A stretch of DNA of 64,000 nucleotides, taken from contig NC_015315.1 of assembly GCF_000193375.1 (NCBI RefSeq), positions 814,622 to 878,621 of the forward strand, written 5' to 3'. The notes under the pieces were generated by a model that saw nothing but the letters and a program-made list of their open reading frames with translations, did no database searches and had not been told where the DNA came from. The translations under genes were made by a program, and so were the position numbers. Source of the stretch: Thermoproteus uzoniensis 768-20. Its GTDB lineage: Archaea > Thermoproteota > Thermoprotei > Thermoproteales > Thermoproteaceae. Positions 1 to 9,042 of the stretch are shown here, one piece after another; within the stretch, counting starts at the first letter, position 1; every line of letters starts with the position of its first letter.

Positions 1-9
1 AATCCCGGC

Positions 10-1359
10 GTGGCGCCTACCCTAGCCTCTCTTGTGAAGGGCGTCGAGAGGCTCCAGATCAAACGCCTCATCCCGACTCCCTACGAGGCGTTGGGCGAGG
101 CCGCGCGCCTATTCGAGGGGAGCAAAGTCGCCGACTTCCTGGTAACTATCTCGGTGGCCCGCACAATTGGCCTCAGCCAATACATACAGGCGAGGGATCT
201 CTTAAGAAGCGTTCTCTTCGAGCTCAAGACCGCGTATGCCCGCCTCGCCGAGAACCTAAAGGTGTTGGGCGAGGTTATCCTGGTGTTCTTCGGAGTTCTG
301 CCCCTCATGCTGTTCATCATGACGTCGATCTTCTACGGCCCCAATACGTCGATCCAGCTCCCGGCCTACACCTTCGTAGCCATACCCCTAATGACGCTCG
401 CGCTGGCTCTTCTTGTGGATTCGGCCTATCCCAAAACGCCGGAGAAGTTCACTAGATTATACCGGCTCTACGGCATCGGCGCGGGCATAGGCGCCGTTGT
501 CGGGGTAGCCTCCTACTTCCTCCTCTCAGCACTGCCATTGCCCATACACGTGAGTTCTCAGCAAGGCGCTATTTTCCTCCCCGACATCAAGAACGCCTAC
601 GTAATTGCGATAGCCCTCGGCTTGGGCTCCATGGCAGCTACCGCCTTCGTAATTCCCAAGTATCTGGCCGAGTCCAGCCGTCGGTGGAACATCACCGCAG
701 CCCTTCCCTTCTTCACCAGAGATCTCTCGGAGCTCGTCAAGACCGGCCTCTCGCCGGCGCAAGCGGTCGTCAGAATCATGGAGCGGAAGACCTACAACAA
801 GCAGTTCGATAGGTTCATGAAAGGCGTCATGAGACAGATAGCGTCGGGGAAGACGTTCTACGAGGCCATGATGGCCGAGGGGTCCAAGGCCCCCTGGTTC
901 GCCCGGGTTGTCCTATCGGCGACCGCCGAGGCGGAAAGGCTGGGGGCCCGCCACGAGATATTCGCAGAGCTGGCCGACACCTCGCGGGAGTTGGTTGACA
1001 TCCTCAAGGCTGCCCGCTCGAACGTAAGAGGCGCCGTCATATTCGGCTTGATGACTATAGCGATTATCGCGGTTATGCTTGGGGGAGTCGTGAAGACGTT
1101 GCTCTTCCAAGTCGCCGACTACGCCTCCGGCATAACCACAACCGTTGCGAGCAACATACCGGCGAATATCCAGCTCATAACGTGGAACGAGGTGCCGGCG
1201 GTTCTGAGGTACAGTCTATTAGGCGTGGTCATAAACTCCGTGGCTCTGGGCATTCTGGTCGGCAAGACGGGCGAGGGCAACTTCCTGGCCAGCTCTCTCT
1301 ACGGCTTCATAGCCGCACTCATAGCCACGGCCTCCGTGATCGCGTCTATGTTTATCTAA
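10..1359 (+). CDS. Type II secretion system F / TadC-like pilus assembly membrane protein (5' end possibly cut)
   Basis: This is an integral membrane protein of the GspF/TadC/FlaJ class, which forms the inner-membrane platform of archaeal pili and secretion machines. Two cytoplasmic T2SF-type helical domains are visible: residues about 25-90, and about 235-340 with the conserved phrase SGKTFYEAM near 277. Hydrophobic clusters follow each domain (about 88-135, 145-215, 345-370 and 395-448). The frame stays open to the window edge, so the GTG at 10 may not be the true start; the partner ATPase would lie upstream. The last codons overlap the stop of the convergent phosphatase gene by 4 nt. Confidence 0.75.
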   Translation: MAPTLASLVKGVERLQIKRLIPTPYEALGEAARLFEGSKVADFLVTISVARTIGLSQYIQARDLLRSVLFELKTAYARLAENLKVLGEVILVFFGVLPLMLFIMTSIFYGPNTSIQLPAYTFVAIPLMTLALALLVDSAYPKTPEKFTRLYRLYGIGAGIGAVVGVASYFLLSALPLPIHVSSQQGAIFLPDIKNAYVIAIALGLGSMAATAFVIPKYLAESSRRWNITAALPFFTRDLSELVKTGLSPAQAVVRIMERKTYNKQFDRFMKGVMRQIASGKTFYEAMMAEGSKAPWFARVVLSATAEAERLGARHEIFAELADTSRELVDILKAARSNVRGAVIFGLMTIAIIAVMLGGVVKTLLFQVADYASGITTTVASNIPANIQLITWNEVPAVLRYSLLGVVINSVALGILVGKTGEGNFLASSLYGFIAALIATASVIASMFI

Positions 1360-2156
1360 ATACGGAAGAGCCGCCAGAGCGAGCTCCGCGAGGTCTTGAA
1401 GTAAAGGGCAACCGCGGTCGCGTTGTCCTTGGTCTTGTTCTCGACGGCTTTTATCAGCTCATTAACATGCCGATCGGGCCCTCGTAGATACGCTGCGTAT
1501 AACCTCTTGTCTGGGAGAAAGTCGTCGATTCCGTCTGTAACGGCCAGCAACGCTCCGCGCGCCCCAATCGGGATCTTGAGTATGTGGGGTCCTACATAGC
1601 TCTTGTGGCCTACTGCCTGTACTATGTAGCGGGCACGTTCATCCCTATTAGGGGTTAAATCCGTCACAGTCCCCTTCTCGAAATCCACGAGGTACATAGG
1701 GCTGTCGCCCACATTGCCCGCCACGACTGTCTGCGAGTTGACGTCGACTAACGCCACAGAGAGCGTCGTGGCTCCCTTCCCCAATCTGGATACGGCCTCA
1801 TGGGCCTTGGAGAATAGATCCGCCAGCCAGCTCTCGTCGTAGTGGTCCGCCTTCGCGAAATTTGCGATCACGGCGCATATGGCCGTAGAGCTCGCCGCGT
1901 CGCCGTAGCTTAAGCCCCCTACGCCGTCGGCAACAGCCACGAGTCCACGTCCCTCTTCCTCCTTCACAGCCACGGCGGCCGAATCCTCGTTCAACTCACG
2001 AGGGCCTCTAATTGATCTTAAATAGCCGGCCAGTCTGTAGTCCCTCTTTCTGCCCAGCTTGGCTAAGTTCAGCGAATCGCAACCCCCAGCATCTTCAGGG
2101 ATATCGGAAAGCTCGCCGTAGACCGTCTTGCCTGCGAGAGAGATCATCAGCCTCAT
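1356..2156 (-). CDS. PP2C-family (PPM) serine/threonine protein phosphatase
   Basis: The 266-residue protein shows the metal-binding PPM motifs: NED near residues 56-58, VADGVGG near 75-81, GNVGDSPMYLV in the middle and AVTDGIDD near 215. It should remove phosphate from Ser/Thr of proteins modified by the kinase encoded just upstream. The start ATG at 2156 is chosen because it overlaps the kinase stop as ATGA; an open frame upstream of it only shadows the kinase gene. It is a single-domain enzyme with no membrane segment. The 3' end overlaps the convergent secretion gene by 4 nt. Confidence 0.85.
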   Translation of the reverse strand: MRLMISLAGKTVYGELSDIPEDAGGCDSLNLAKLGRKRDYRLAGYLRSIRGPRELNEDSAAVAVKEEEGRGLVAVADGVGGLSYGDAASSTAICAVIANFAKADHYDESWLADLFSKAHEAVSRLGKGATTLSVALVDVNSQTVVAGNVGDSPMYLVDFEKGTVTDLTPNRDERARYIVQAVGHKSYVGPHILKIPIGARGALLAVTDGIDDFLPDKRLYAAYLRGPDRHVNELIKAVENKTKDNATAVALYFKTSRSSLWRLFRI

Positions 2157-3337
2157 AGCTCTACCTTCGCGGTGATGTAGGCGCCTTTCTCGTCGTCGTA
2201 GCCGAACGCTATTATATCGCCGTCTCTCAGCTCCTCCCATTGGGACGGCTTGCCGCGTCCCTTCCAGAGCACCTTCCAATTACCGTCTCTGTATATCGCA
2301 GTCCTATTCGTGCTTCCGGAATCCCTGATAACCCATCTGCCTCCAATCTCGGCGATTTCCGCGTGTTCCCGCGAGATATATTTCTGCGGATCGTAGATGT
2401 AAAGCCGCTCGCCCTCTATTTTTAGATCTAGGGCTTTATCTTCTGTGCGTCCTATGATCAATCTACCTCCTGTCATATATATACTAGTTCCCTTTATCCT
2501 TATCTTAAGTCCTACTTTCTCTTTTGTGGCTATTCCCTTGAGGAAGTTTAAAGCCTCTACGGCATCGGAAAACCTTTTTCTGTAATCTGGCTCAAGTGTT
2601 CTAGCTAAAAATTTATCCATTAAATCATCATATGTAGAAGGAATATTTACTTGTAACTCTCCAACTATTTTATCTACATCATAACCCTTTATAAATTTAT
2701 AGGGATGTTTAAGGGTATAGGCCCACACCAGCGTGGCCCCGGCCGACCACACATCGGCCTGCGGTACAGAAAGGCCTCTCGTCAATTGTTCAGGCGCAGT
2801 ATAGCCTCCGGGCGACACAACTATGTGCGTAGCCTTCTCGAAGTGATAGACGGCCGTGCCGAAGTCCACGAGCTTATACACATCTCCGCCCCGCATGACG
2901 TTGCTGGGCTTCACATCTCTGTGTACTACCCCCGCCTTGTGTACTTCGGCCAGCCCCTCGAAGATCTGGATGGCTATATCTCTCAGCTTGTTGGAGTCGA
3001 CAGGCTCTCTCAATTCCCTGAGGGAACCTCCGTCGAGGTACTCCAGGAATAGGAGAATTGTGGAGATCGCTCCTACGCGCCCTCGTTTCACATCATACAG
3101 CCGACATATATAGGGGCTGTTCAACATCTCCAGGATTCGTCCCTCGTGCTCAACGAACTGGATATTCCGCTTAATTTTCTCCTCTGGCTCGCCTGAAATA
3201 ATCGGTTCCTTGACGGCGACCTTTAGACCGTCTTTCCTCTCGGCGAGCCAGACAATAGCCATCCCTCCTTTTCCGAGTAGTTTCTTCACTACGTACTTAT
3301 CGCCCAGTACGGCTCCTACCTCTAGAAGGCCGCTCAT
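2153..3337 (-). CDS. Serine/threonine protein kinase with C-terminal FHA domain
   Basis: The 394-residue soluble protein has a Hanks-type kinase domain (residues about 10-268): glycine loop GKGGMA at 22-27, VAVKE lysine at 43, catalytic HRDVKPSN at 139-146 and DFG at 158-160. An FHA phosphothreonine-binding domain follows (about 286-390) with IGRTE at 295-299, SREH at 322-325 and SGSTNRT around 340-346. An FHA domain fused to its kinase is typical of phospho-signalling that recruits the autophosphorylated kinase or its substrates. A TATA box lies 32 nt upstream. The gene is translationally coupled to the PP2C gene. Confidence 0.9.
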   Translation of the reverse strand: MSGLLEVGAVLGDKYVVKKLLGKGGMAIVWLAERKDGLKVAVKEPIISGEPEEKIKRNIQFVEHEGRILEMLNSPYICRLYDVKRGRVGAISTILLFLEYLDGGSLRELREPVDSNKLRDIAIQIFEGLAEVHKAGVVHRDVKPSNVMRGGDVYKLVDFGTAVYHFEKATHIVVSPGGYTAPEQLTRGLSVPQADVWSAGATLVWAYTLKHPYKFIKGYDVDKIVGELQVNIPSTYDDLMDKFLARTLEPDYRKRFSDAVEALNFLKGIATKEKVGLKIRIKGTSIYMTGGRLIIGRTEDKALDLKIEGERLYIYDPQKYISREHAEIAEIGGRWVIRDSGSTNRTAIYRDGNWKVLWKGRGKPSQWEELRDGDIIAFGYDDEKGAYITAKVEL

Positions 3338-3364
3338 ACGTTATCCTCAACATTGATCTTGCCA

Positions 3365-3372
3365 CTATAAAT
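3365..3372 (-). promoter_or_regulatory. TATA box of the kinase-phosphatase operon
   Basis: On the minus strand this reads ATTTATAG, centred about 32 nt before the kinase ATG. The distance fits a transcript that starts a few bases before the start codon. Confidence 0.55.
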
Positions 3373-3474
3373 CATAATCCTTAATACTAGGCCCCATAAA
3401 ACTATTCTTCGCCTCTTCTCTCCTCAGAAATCCATAGTTCGATTCTCGGTGTGGATAAGTTATAACATCGTTGC

Positions 3475-5877
3475 CTATTCATTGTCGTTGCTCTCTTTCT
3501 TCTCTCCGGCAACCCAAGTATGCGTCTTGTCTACATCTTCCAACTCTACTCTCGTCTTGCTTCTCGTCTTCATGAAAGTTCTGCTCAGAGTTCTAGTTAT
3601 GAAATCGCGCTTCCAGAACGCCGTGCCGGCCGCCGCGAGGCCTCCTCCCAATATGGCCGCCTGCGTGAAGTCTTGCGCCCACACGGCGGTCAGCGTGAGC
3701 GGCTTGTCCACCTTTATGGTGATGGTGGGATCGGTATAGACGCTACCGTCGCTGGCGACCCACTTGACGAAGCGTTGATATACCAGGAAGCCGTAGGTCG
3801 TCTGGCCCACCGACACCGTGGCGTAGCTGTCCGCGAGGTACCAACCGCCGCCTTGAGCAGTCCCCACCGGCGTGGTGACGTTTAGGTAGTAGTACTTGTC
3901 CCATACGGCGTATACATCAACGGGGCCCGTCACGGTGATAGTCTGGCCGCTCTGCGGCCCGCTAATCGGCGTGTTGCCCACGAGATATCCCGAGAAGACG
4001 TACTTCACGCCGGGGCCTCCGGGCGGCTCCAGCTGGTTAGTGGGTATAGTGACCGTGTTGCCTGACTCTATCCAGGCGCCGGTGACTACCGTGGTGCTCG
4101 ATATGCCGGACGCCGTCTTCACCGCGTAGCCGAAGTTGACGTAGTACTCCTCGACGTAGTTCGGCGTTATGGTCTGGGGACCCGTGACGGTGAAGGAGAT
4201 CGTGGGCGATCCCGAGAGGACCCAGCGCGTGCGCGAGTTAACATTCACAATCTGAGCCAGAGTTATCGATAAGGTGGAGCCCTCCTGGGCCCACTGCACG
4301 TACTGGCTCTGCCCGTTTATGCAAGCCACCTGGCCGCAGGACACGGTTATCTTGTACTCCTTGACCCACACCGCCTTTATCGTGAGGGGCCCAGTCACCG
4401 TGATGGCTTGGCCCGGCCCTATCTGTTGCCCGGCGACTTGGAAGCCCTCAAGGGCCCAACGCGAGTCCTGGGTTATATCCACATGCGACGGGGCTTGTGG
4501 CGTGAAGGAGGAGCCGGCGTCTACCCAGTAGGTCTGGGACGAAAGCGCCGGAGAGAGGTCGAGCACTACCTGGTACTGCTCCTTATATACGGCGGTAAGT
4601 TGCGTGTTGCCGTTAAGCGTCACAGTAGTCGACGGCGAGGTGCCGCCGCCTTGCCACCCGACGAAGACCAAGCGGGCCCCGCCGCCGAGGTCGACTATCT
4701 GGGGGACAGAGACGGTATAAGTGCCGGGGAGTAGCCAGGCTACGGAGGTGTTGTTGCCGGCTATGTTGGGGGTTATCTGGACCGGATTGCCGTTTTGATC
4801 CACTGCGTTGACGGCCAGCTCGGCGTACACCTCAACTGTGAAGGAGCCCGTGTCTTGGTAGGTCTGACCGGTTATCGGCGATTTATACGTGAGGGTCACC
4901 GTCACCTTGTATACGCCCGGCATAGTGGGCGTGAATGTGACGGGCACGTTCGTCGTGGTGCCGCCGGGTAGTGTAGACGGCAGGTTAAAACTGGCGGAGC
5001 CGGTGCTGAAGGTGAGCGATATGGGCTGGGCGTCGGAGCCTTGGTTCGTCAAGGAGAGGGTGAAGGTGACGGGCTGGCCCAACCTGGCCTGCACTGTCGG
5101 GGCCGATATAACGAAGGGCCCGGGCCTCGCCGGCATTATATTTATCTGGTAGCTCCTGGTGAAGTGCCAGGCGCCGTTGTCGCATGAGACGTCGACCACC
5201 ATGGTGTCGGTGGTCGCCGTGTAGGTAGCGCTCACGGGGACCGTCAACGTCACTGTCGTCGTGGAGCCGGCCCCTATGGTGACATCTTGCGAGGTCTTCG
5301 TGAGGGCCCCGCCTTGCGAATAGACGCTTACATGGTACCTCCAAGACTCCTCGCCGTCGTTGGTGAGGGTCACGGCCACCTGCACGTTGCCGCCGCCTAC
5401 GGGCGTCGAGGGAGTCAGCTGTACGCCGTCTATGGTCACGTCGGGACACCACTTCTCTACGTAGCTCACCGTGGCGGATCCCACGAACGCGCCGTTTTGG
5501 TTGTAGAGATCTATCTCGAAGGTGTATGTCTGGCCTTCATATATTGGCTGGACTATCTCCATAGGATAACCATAGATGTACCCGCCCTGTACATCCCCAT
5601 AGGCTACTTCGGCCGGGCTTCCGGGGCCTCCGATTTGCTTAATTACAACAAAGTAGGTCCCCTGGTACTGGGTCAAATCAAATGTTATATAGAACATATC
5701 GTTCAGATAGAGCTCGTGCCTTACCATACCTGTGAAGTCTACGATAGCGGCGGGAAATTGCTGACTCGGTAGCGGCGCAGGCATAGAGACCCGGATACCT
5801 AGTGTAGTTATTTGTTGGGCGTTTACAACTAATGATATGAGCAAAAGCACGACCAGCGCGACCAAGCCCGCCCTCAT
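3475..5877 (-). CDS. Large secreted/surface protein with Ig-like and beta-repeat domains, C-terminal membrane anchor
   Basis: The 800-residue protein begins with a signal peptide (MRAGLVALVVLLLISLVVNA) and ends with a hydrophobic stretch near residues 745-762 followed by a very basic tail, so it is probably anchored with its body outside. The first half carries CARDB/Ig-like beta domains (around 125-240 and 255-350). The second half has at least four tandem repeats of roughly 70-85 residues, each ending in a V-T-G-P...A-V-W pattern (for example near 490-500 and 645-655), similar to bacterial surface beta repeats. It could be an adhesin or S-layer-associated protein. No enzyme motif was seen. 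Confidence 0.75.
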   Translation of the reverse strand: MRAGLVALVVLLLISLVVNAQQITTLGIRVSMPAPLPSQQFPAAIVDFTGMVRHELYLNDMFYITFDLTQYQGTYFVVIKQIGGPGSPAEVAYGDVQGGYIYGYPMEIVQPIYEGQTYTFEIDLYNQNGAFVGSATVSYVEKWCPDVTIDGVQLTPSTPVGGGNVQVAVTLTNDGEESWRYHVSVYSQGGALTKTSQDVTIGAGSTTTVTLTVPVSATYTATTDTMVVDVSCDNGAWHFTRSYQINIMPARPGPFVISAPTVQARLGQPVTFTLSLTNQGSDAQPISLTFSTGSASFNLPSTLPGGTTTNVPVTFTPTMPGVYKVTVTLTYKSPITGQTYQDTGSFTVEVYAELAVNAVDQNGNPVQITPNIAGNNTSVAWLLPGTYTVSVPQIVDLGGGARLVFVGWQGGGTSPSTTVTLNGNTQLTAVYKEQYQVVLDLSPALSSQTYWVDAGSSFTPQAPSHVDITQDSRWALEGFQVAGQQIGPGQAITVTGPLTIKAVWVKEYKITVSCGQVACINGQSQYVQWAQEGSTLSITLAQIVNVNSRTRWVLSGSPTISFTVTGPQTITPNYVEEYYVNFGYAVKTASGISSTTVVTGAWIESGNTVTIPTNQLEPPGGPGVKYVFSGYLVGNTPISGPQSGQTITVTGPVDVYAVWDKYYYLNVTTPVGTAQGGGWYLADSYATVSVGQTTYGFLVYQRFVKWVASDGSVYTDPTITIKVDKPLTLTAVWAQDFTQAAILGGGLAAAGTAFWKRDFITRTLSRTFMKTRSKTRVELEDVDKTHTWVAGEKKESNDNE

Positions 5878-5896
5878 TAATATCTACATATAATAT

Positions 5897-5907
5897 GAAT
5901 AAAAACT
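5897..5907 (-). terminator. T-rich tract between the radA-like gene and the surface-protein gene
   Basis: The minus strand reads AGTTTTTATTC just after the RadA-like stop codon. A T-run is the usual archaeal terminator signal. The same tract sits about 20-30 nt before the next gene's ATG and may also serve as its promoter. Confidence 0.35.
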
Positions 5908-5948
5908 TTTCGCCGTAGCTATTTGCCCGCCTAAAAGTATTGGCGTAG

Positions 5949-6890
5949 TTAGTACAGCCCGTCGTCGGCTAGGCGGTATTGTATCTTGACGTCGGGAGGC
6001 ATGCCGGGCACGTCGAGAGGCCACATGTGGCCTTCCGGCTTCTGCTTGGAGGGCCTCGCCATCATGAAGCGGGCGTTCACGGCGTGGGCCAGCACGTTCC
6101 CCCCGGCGGGCCTCTTGAGGCCCGTCATGAAGGCCTCGGGGACGTCCATCACCTGGTTCGTGAAGACCACGAGGGCGTTGAAGACCCTGGTGTGTCTCCT
6201 GAACCAGTCCACGAGGTAGTGGAGCCTCTGTTGCCTCTCGGCCAAGCTCTCCCTCCCCACGAACTCCGCCCTGTAGAGCGCCGTTATTGTGTCCACCACC
6301 ACCGTCCTGGCCCCCTCCTTGAGGTGCGCCGGGAGCTCGGACTTGACGAAGGCCTCTAGGGCCGACACGTTGTCCGGCACGTATACAAATATCTTGTCGA
6401 GTACGGCGGCCGGATCGGCCCCGAACCTCCTCGCCATCCTCTCGGCGAGGGCGGGGCTGAAGGTCCCCTCGGTGTCTATGTAGACCGCGTCGCCGAAGCC
6501 CTCCGCGATGGACTTGACCGCTATTTGGTGGGCCAACATGGACTTCCCCGCGCCGAACTCCCCCGCGAACTCGAATATGAAGCCCTCCCTCAGCCCTCCC
6601 CACGGCGACTTCTCGTCCAGCTCCGCCACGCCGGTCTTGACAGCCTTGTACTGAGCCTTCAAGAGCTCGGAGGCCTTAGCCGCCTTGGGCCTCCTCCCCA
6701 GAAGCTCCCTGGCTCTGGCCAACAGCCTCTCGGCCGTCGACGGCTCAATCCCGGCGTCCACCAGCTCGTCCACCGTGAACTCCACGAGGTGCTCCAGCGA
6801 GACGACGCCCAGCTCCTCCAGCCTCCTCCTCGTGGCGGGGCCCGCCTCCAGCTGATCCAGCCAGTCCTCGCCCCCCTTCTTCCTAGACAT
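5949..6890 (-). CDS. RadA/RadB-family recombinase ATPase (probably a RadA paralogue)
   Basis: The 313-residue protein has an N-terminal helix-hairpin-helix domain (about 10-65) and a RecA-type ATPase core: Walker A GEFGAGKS at 110-117, DTEG near 145, Walker B as TVVVDT near 193-200, then FTNQV. It belongs to the archaeal strand-exchange family used in recombination and DNA repair. Walker A differs from the usual RadA GEFGSGKTQ, and the linker between the domains is unlike canonical RadA, so I favour a paralogue that assists RadA. The possibility that it is the sole RadA cannot be excluded from this window. Confidence 0.75.
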   Translation of the reverse strand: MSRKKGGEDWLDQLEAGPATRRRLEELGVVSLEHLVEFTVDELVDAGIEPSTAERLLARARELLGRRPKAAKASELLKAQYKAVKTGVAELDEKSPWGGLREGFIFEFAGEFGAGKSMLAHQIAVKSIAEGFGDAVYIDTEGTFSPALAERMARRFGADPAAVLDKIFVYVPDNVSALEAFVKSELPAHLKEGARTVVVDTITALYRAEFVGRESLAERQQRLHYLVDWFRRHTRVFNALVVFTNQVMDVPEAFMTGLKRPAGGNVLAHAVNARFMMARPSKQKPEGHMWPLDVPGMPPDVKIQYRLADDGLY

Positions 6891-6958
6891 GTAGACACCA
6901 AAGAGGAGGTTTAAAAGGAAGCGCCCTCGCGGAAGGCCCCCGGCGCGTCGGCCGGCGG

Positions 6959-7765
6959 TCAGTAGCTGTACACCGAGACGCCTTTACTCCTCGCGTACTT
7001 CTCCACGTCGTCTCCTATCCAGGCGCCGGCCAAGACGGGGACGGCCTCCTTGCCCAGCCTCGCGGCGACCACCTCGGCCTTAGCCAGCAAGGCCCCCACG
7101 TCCTCGACCCTAGGCCTTATCTTTATCTCCACGACGTAGGCCCGGTTGCCGGTCTCCACGAGGAGGTCCACGTCCACGTCGTCGACCTTGGCGTTCCTGA
7201 CCCGGCGCACCGCCTCCTCGCCTCTGGCCCTCAGCTCCTCCTTGAGGTCCTCCCACACCCTCCAGCTGTAGAAGCTCTCGGAAAGCGCGCCCAAGGTCTC
7301 CTCGATACGCGAAAACCTCCTGTTGGCCTCCTCCCACCTCTTGTTGTTCTCCTCCCAGCGCTTCCAATTCTCTTCCCAACGCTTGTTGTTTTCCCTCCAC
7401 CGCTCCTCCTCCATCTTGACAAAGGTAGTGAAGTCCTCCCTAAGCCTCCTCAACTCCTCCTCGATAGCCTCAAACCGCCTATAGGCCTCCTGCCACCGCT
7501 TTTCGTTCTCCTCCCAGCGTTTTTCGTTCTCCTGCCACCTACGCTCGTTTTCCTCCCATCTGCGCCAATTCTCTTCCCACCTCTTCTCGTTCTCTCTCCA
7601 GCGTTCTTCTTCTGCCTTTACAAAAGTAGTGAAGTCTTCCCGGAGGCGTCTAAGCTCTTTCAAAATCTCGTCAAGGCCTAGAAGGCCAGCCACAGCTAGG
7701 CGAAACTCCTCGTCCTCCTCCAAAGCCCTAAGAAACCTACGCTTCTCCTCGGCGGAGAGAGCCAC
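6959..7765 (-). CDS. DUF3782-like coiled-coil protein with C-terminal PD-(D/E)XK nuclease-like domain
   Basis: The 268-residue protein has a central coiled coil (about 36-152) built from 7-residue units of the form RWEENEK, and a C-terminal domain (about 175-268) with the pattern VDVDLLVE...YVVEIK expected for a PD-(D/E)XK nuclease fold. Proteins of this architecture are common in Thermoproteales and Sulfolobales, but their role is unknown. A segment of about 36 residues containing LREDFTTFVK occurs twice, 67 residues apart. The start is GTG, with a TATA-like ATTTAAAA about 21 nt upstream. Confidence 0.7.
   Translation of the reverse strand: MALSAEEKRRFLRALEEDEEFRLAVAGLLGLDEILKELRRLREDFTTFVKAEEERWRENEKRWEENWRRWEENERRWQENEKRWEENEKRWQEAYRRFEAIEEELRRLREDFTTFVKMEEERWRENNKRWEENWKRWEENNKRWEEANRRFSRIEETLGALSESFYSWRVWEDLKEELRARGEEAVRRVRNAKVDDVDVDLLVETGNRAYVVEIKIRPRVEDVGALLAKAEVVAARLGKEAVPVLAGAWIGDDVEKYARSKGVSVYSY
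7349..7657 (-). repeat. Internal duplication and 21-nt heptad repeats within the coiled-coil gene
   Basis: Copy A (about 7550-7657) and copy B (about 7349-7456) both encode LRRLREDFTTFVK followed by RW-E-EN units. The offset is 201 nt. Between and after them run 21-nt units encoding seven residues with Trp at a fixed position. Confidence 0.7.
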
Positions 7766-7890
7766 GTTTATTGTAGCGTCCGTTTTAAATAACTGTCGCG
7801 TTGGCCCCTAGGATCGACGTGGGACGCTCTACAGATATGCGTGGCCTGCGGAGTAGAAAGCCGCTGGGCCGGCCTGCGGGGGGAGCCGCC

Positions 7891-9042
7891 TTACGGGCTG
7901 AACTTCTCCAAGAATCTGTATATAGTATTCATTATGACTTCGTTGGCCCCCTCGTATATCTCGGTGGCCTTGGCGTCTCTGTAGAGCATCTCGACTTTAG
8001 AGTCTGTGGAGTAGCCGAAGCCTCCCATGACCTGCATGGCGGTCCTCGTGGCGTCGACGGCCAGGCGGGACGCCAGCACTTTGGCGAGCTGCGCGTACAT
8101 GGGGAATGCTGGGTCTTTCGTGTCCCTATACAGCGCGGCGGTGTAGACCACGTGCTTGACGGCCTCGGTCTGGGCGTGTATGTTGGCGAGGTAGTGCTGG
8201 ACTATCTGGAAGTCTGCGATGGGCTTCCCGAAGGCCGTGCGCTTCTTGGTGTAGGCGTAGGCCTCGGCGAAGGCGGCCTCGGCTATGCCCAGCCCTATGG
8301 CGCCCACGCAGGTCCTGCCATTGTTTAAGTCGTCCAGCACTACCTGGAACCCCTCGTTGAGTCTGCCCACGAGGGCCTCGTCGCCCACTCTGCAGTCGTT
8401 GAGCTTGACCTCGGCGGTGCCCGTGCCGTGGACGCCCATGACCTTGACCGGCGAGACCTCGACGCAGGGCGACCTCTCGACGAGGAATAGGCTTATGGAC
8501 TTGTGCCTCAGCTCGGGCGGCCCCGTCCTGGCGGCCACCAGGTAGGCGTCTGCGTATAGGCCGGACGTTATCCACAGCTTCACGCCGTTTATGGCCCACT
8601 CCCCTCCCCTCTTCTCGGCCCTCGTCTGTATCGCGGCGGCGTCCGAGCCGCAGCAGGGCTCGGAGAGGGCGAAGGCGATTATCTTCCGCCCCTTGGCCGC
8701 GTCCTCCAGCCACTTCTCCCTCGCCTGCTCGCTGGCGTAGTGGTAGAGGTTCCAGGCTATCATGGAGCCCTGCACCTCCATCACTGTGGCGAGCGCGGGG
8801 CTTGCCTTGGCTATCTCCTCCACCGCCACGACCATGCTCCTGAAGTCTAGGCCGGCGCCGCCGTATTCCTGCGGTATGTGGGGGGCCAGGAGGCCCAGCT
8901 CGCCCATCTCTCTGAGGAGCTCGCGGGGGTACTCGCCCTCGTCTATCCGCCTCGCGAGGGGGGCGACCCTCCTCTCGGCGAATTCCCTCGCCGTCTTCCT
9001 CACGAGGGAGTGCTCCTCGGAGAGCTGGGGGTAGCTATACAT
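7891..9042 (-). CDS. Acyl-CoA dehydrogenase (first of a pair)
   Basis: This 383-residue flavoprotein has the full acyl-CoA dehydrogenase fold. ALSEPCCGSD is the flavin/substrate signature near residue 125, and IYEGANEV near 362-369 places the catalytic Glu at about 364, as in short-chain enzymes. It oxidises an acyl-CoA to the 2-enoyl-CoA and passes electrons to an electron-transfer acceptor. Its start overlaps the end of the upstream acyl-CoA dehydrogenase by 8 nt. The thiolase and DUF35 protein in the same run of minus-strand genes suggest a beta-oxidation-like route. Confidence 0.88.
   Translation of the reverse strand: MYSYPQLSEEHSLVRKTAREFAERRVAPLARRIDEGEYPRELLREMGELGLLAPHIPQEYGGAGLDFRSMVVAVEEIAKASPALATVMEVQGSMIAWNLYHYASEQAREKWLEDAAKGRKIIAFALSEPCCGSDAAAIQTRAEKRGGEWAINGVKLWITSGLYADAYLVAARTGPPELRHKSISLFLVERSPCVEVSPVKVMGVHGTGTAEVKLNDCRVGDEALVGRLNEGFQVVLDDLNNGRTCVGAIGLGIAEAAFAEAYAYTKKRTAFGKPIADFQIVQHYLANIHAQTEAVKHVVYTAALYRDTKDPAFPMYAQLAKVLASRLAVDATRTAMQVMGGFGYSTDSKVEMLYRDAKATEIYEGANEVIMNTIYRFLEKFSP

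Noticed and set aside
5884-6603. Long open frame of 239 codons antiphase to the RadA-like gene
   Set aside because: Composition is Arg/Gly-rich, as expected for a GC-rich shadow frame; it lies within the recognised radA-family gene.
7801-7890. 90-nt spacer after the acyl-CoA dehydrogenase gene as a tRNA or sRNA gene
   Set aside because: No acceptor or T-arm pairing or C/D boxes could be found.
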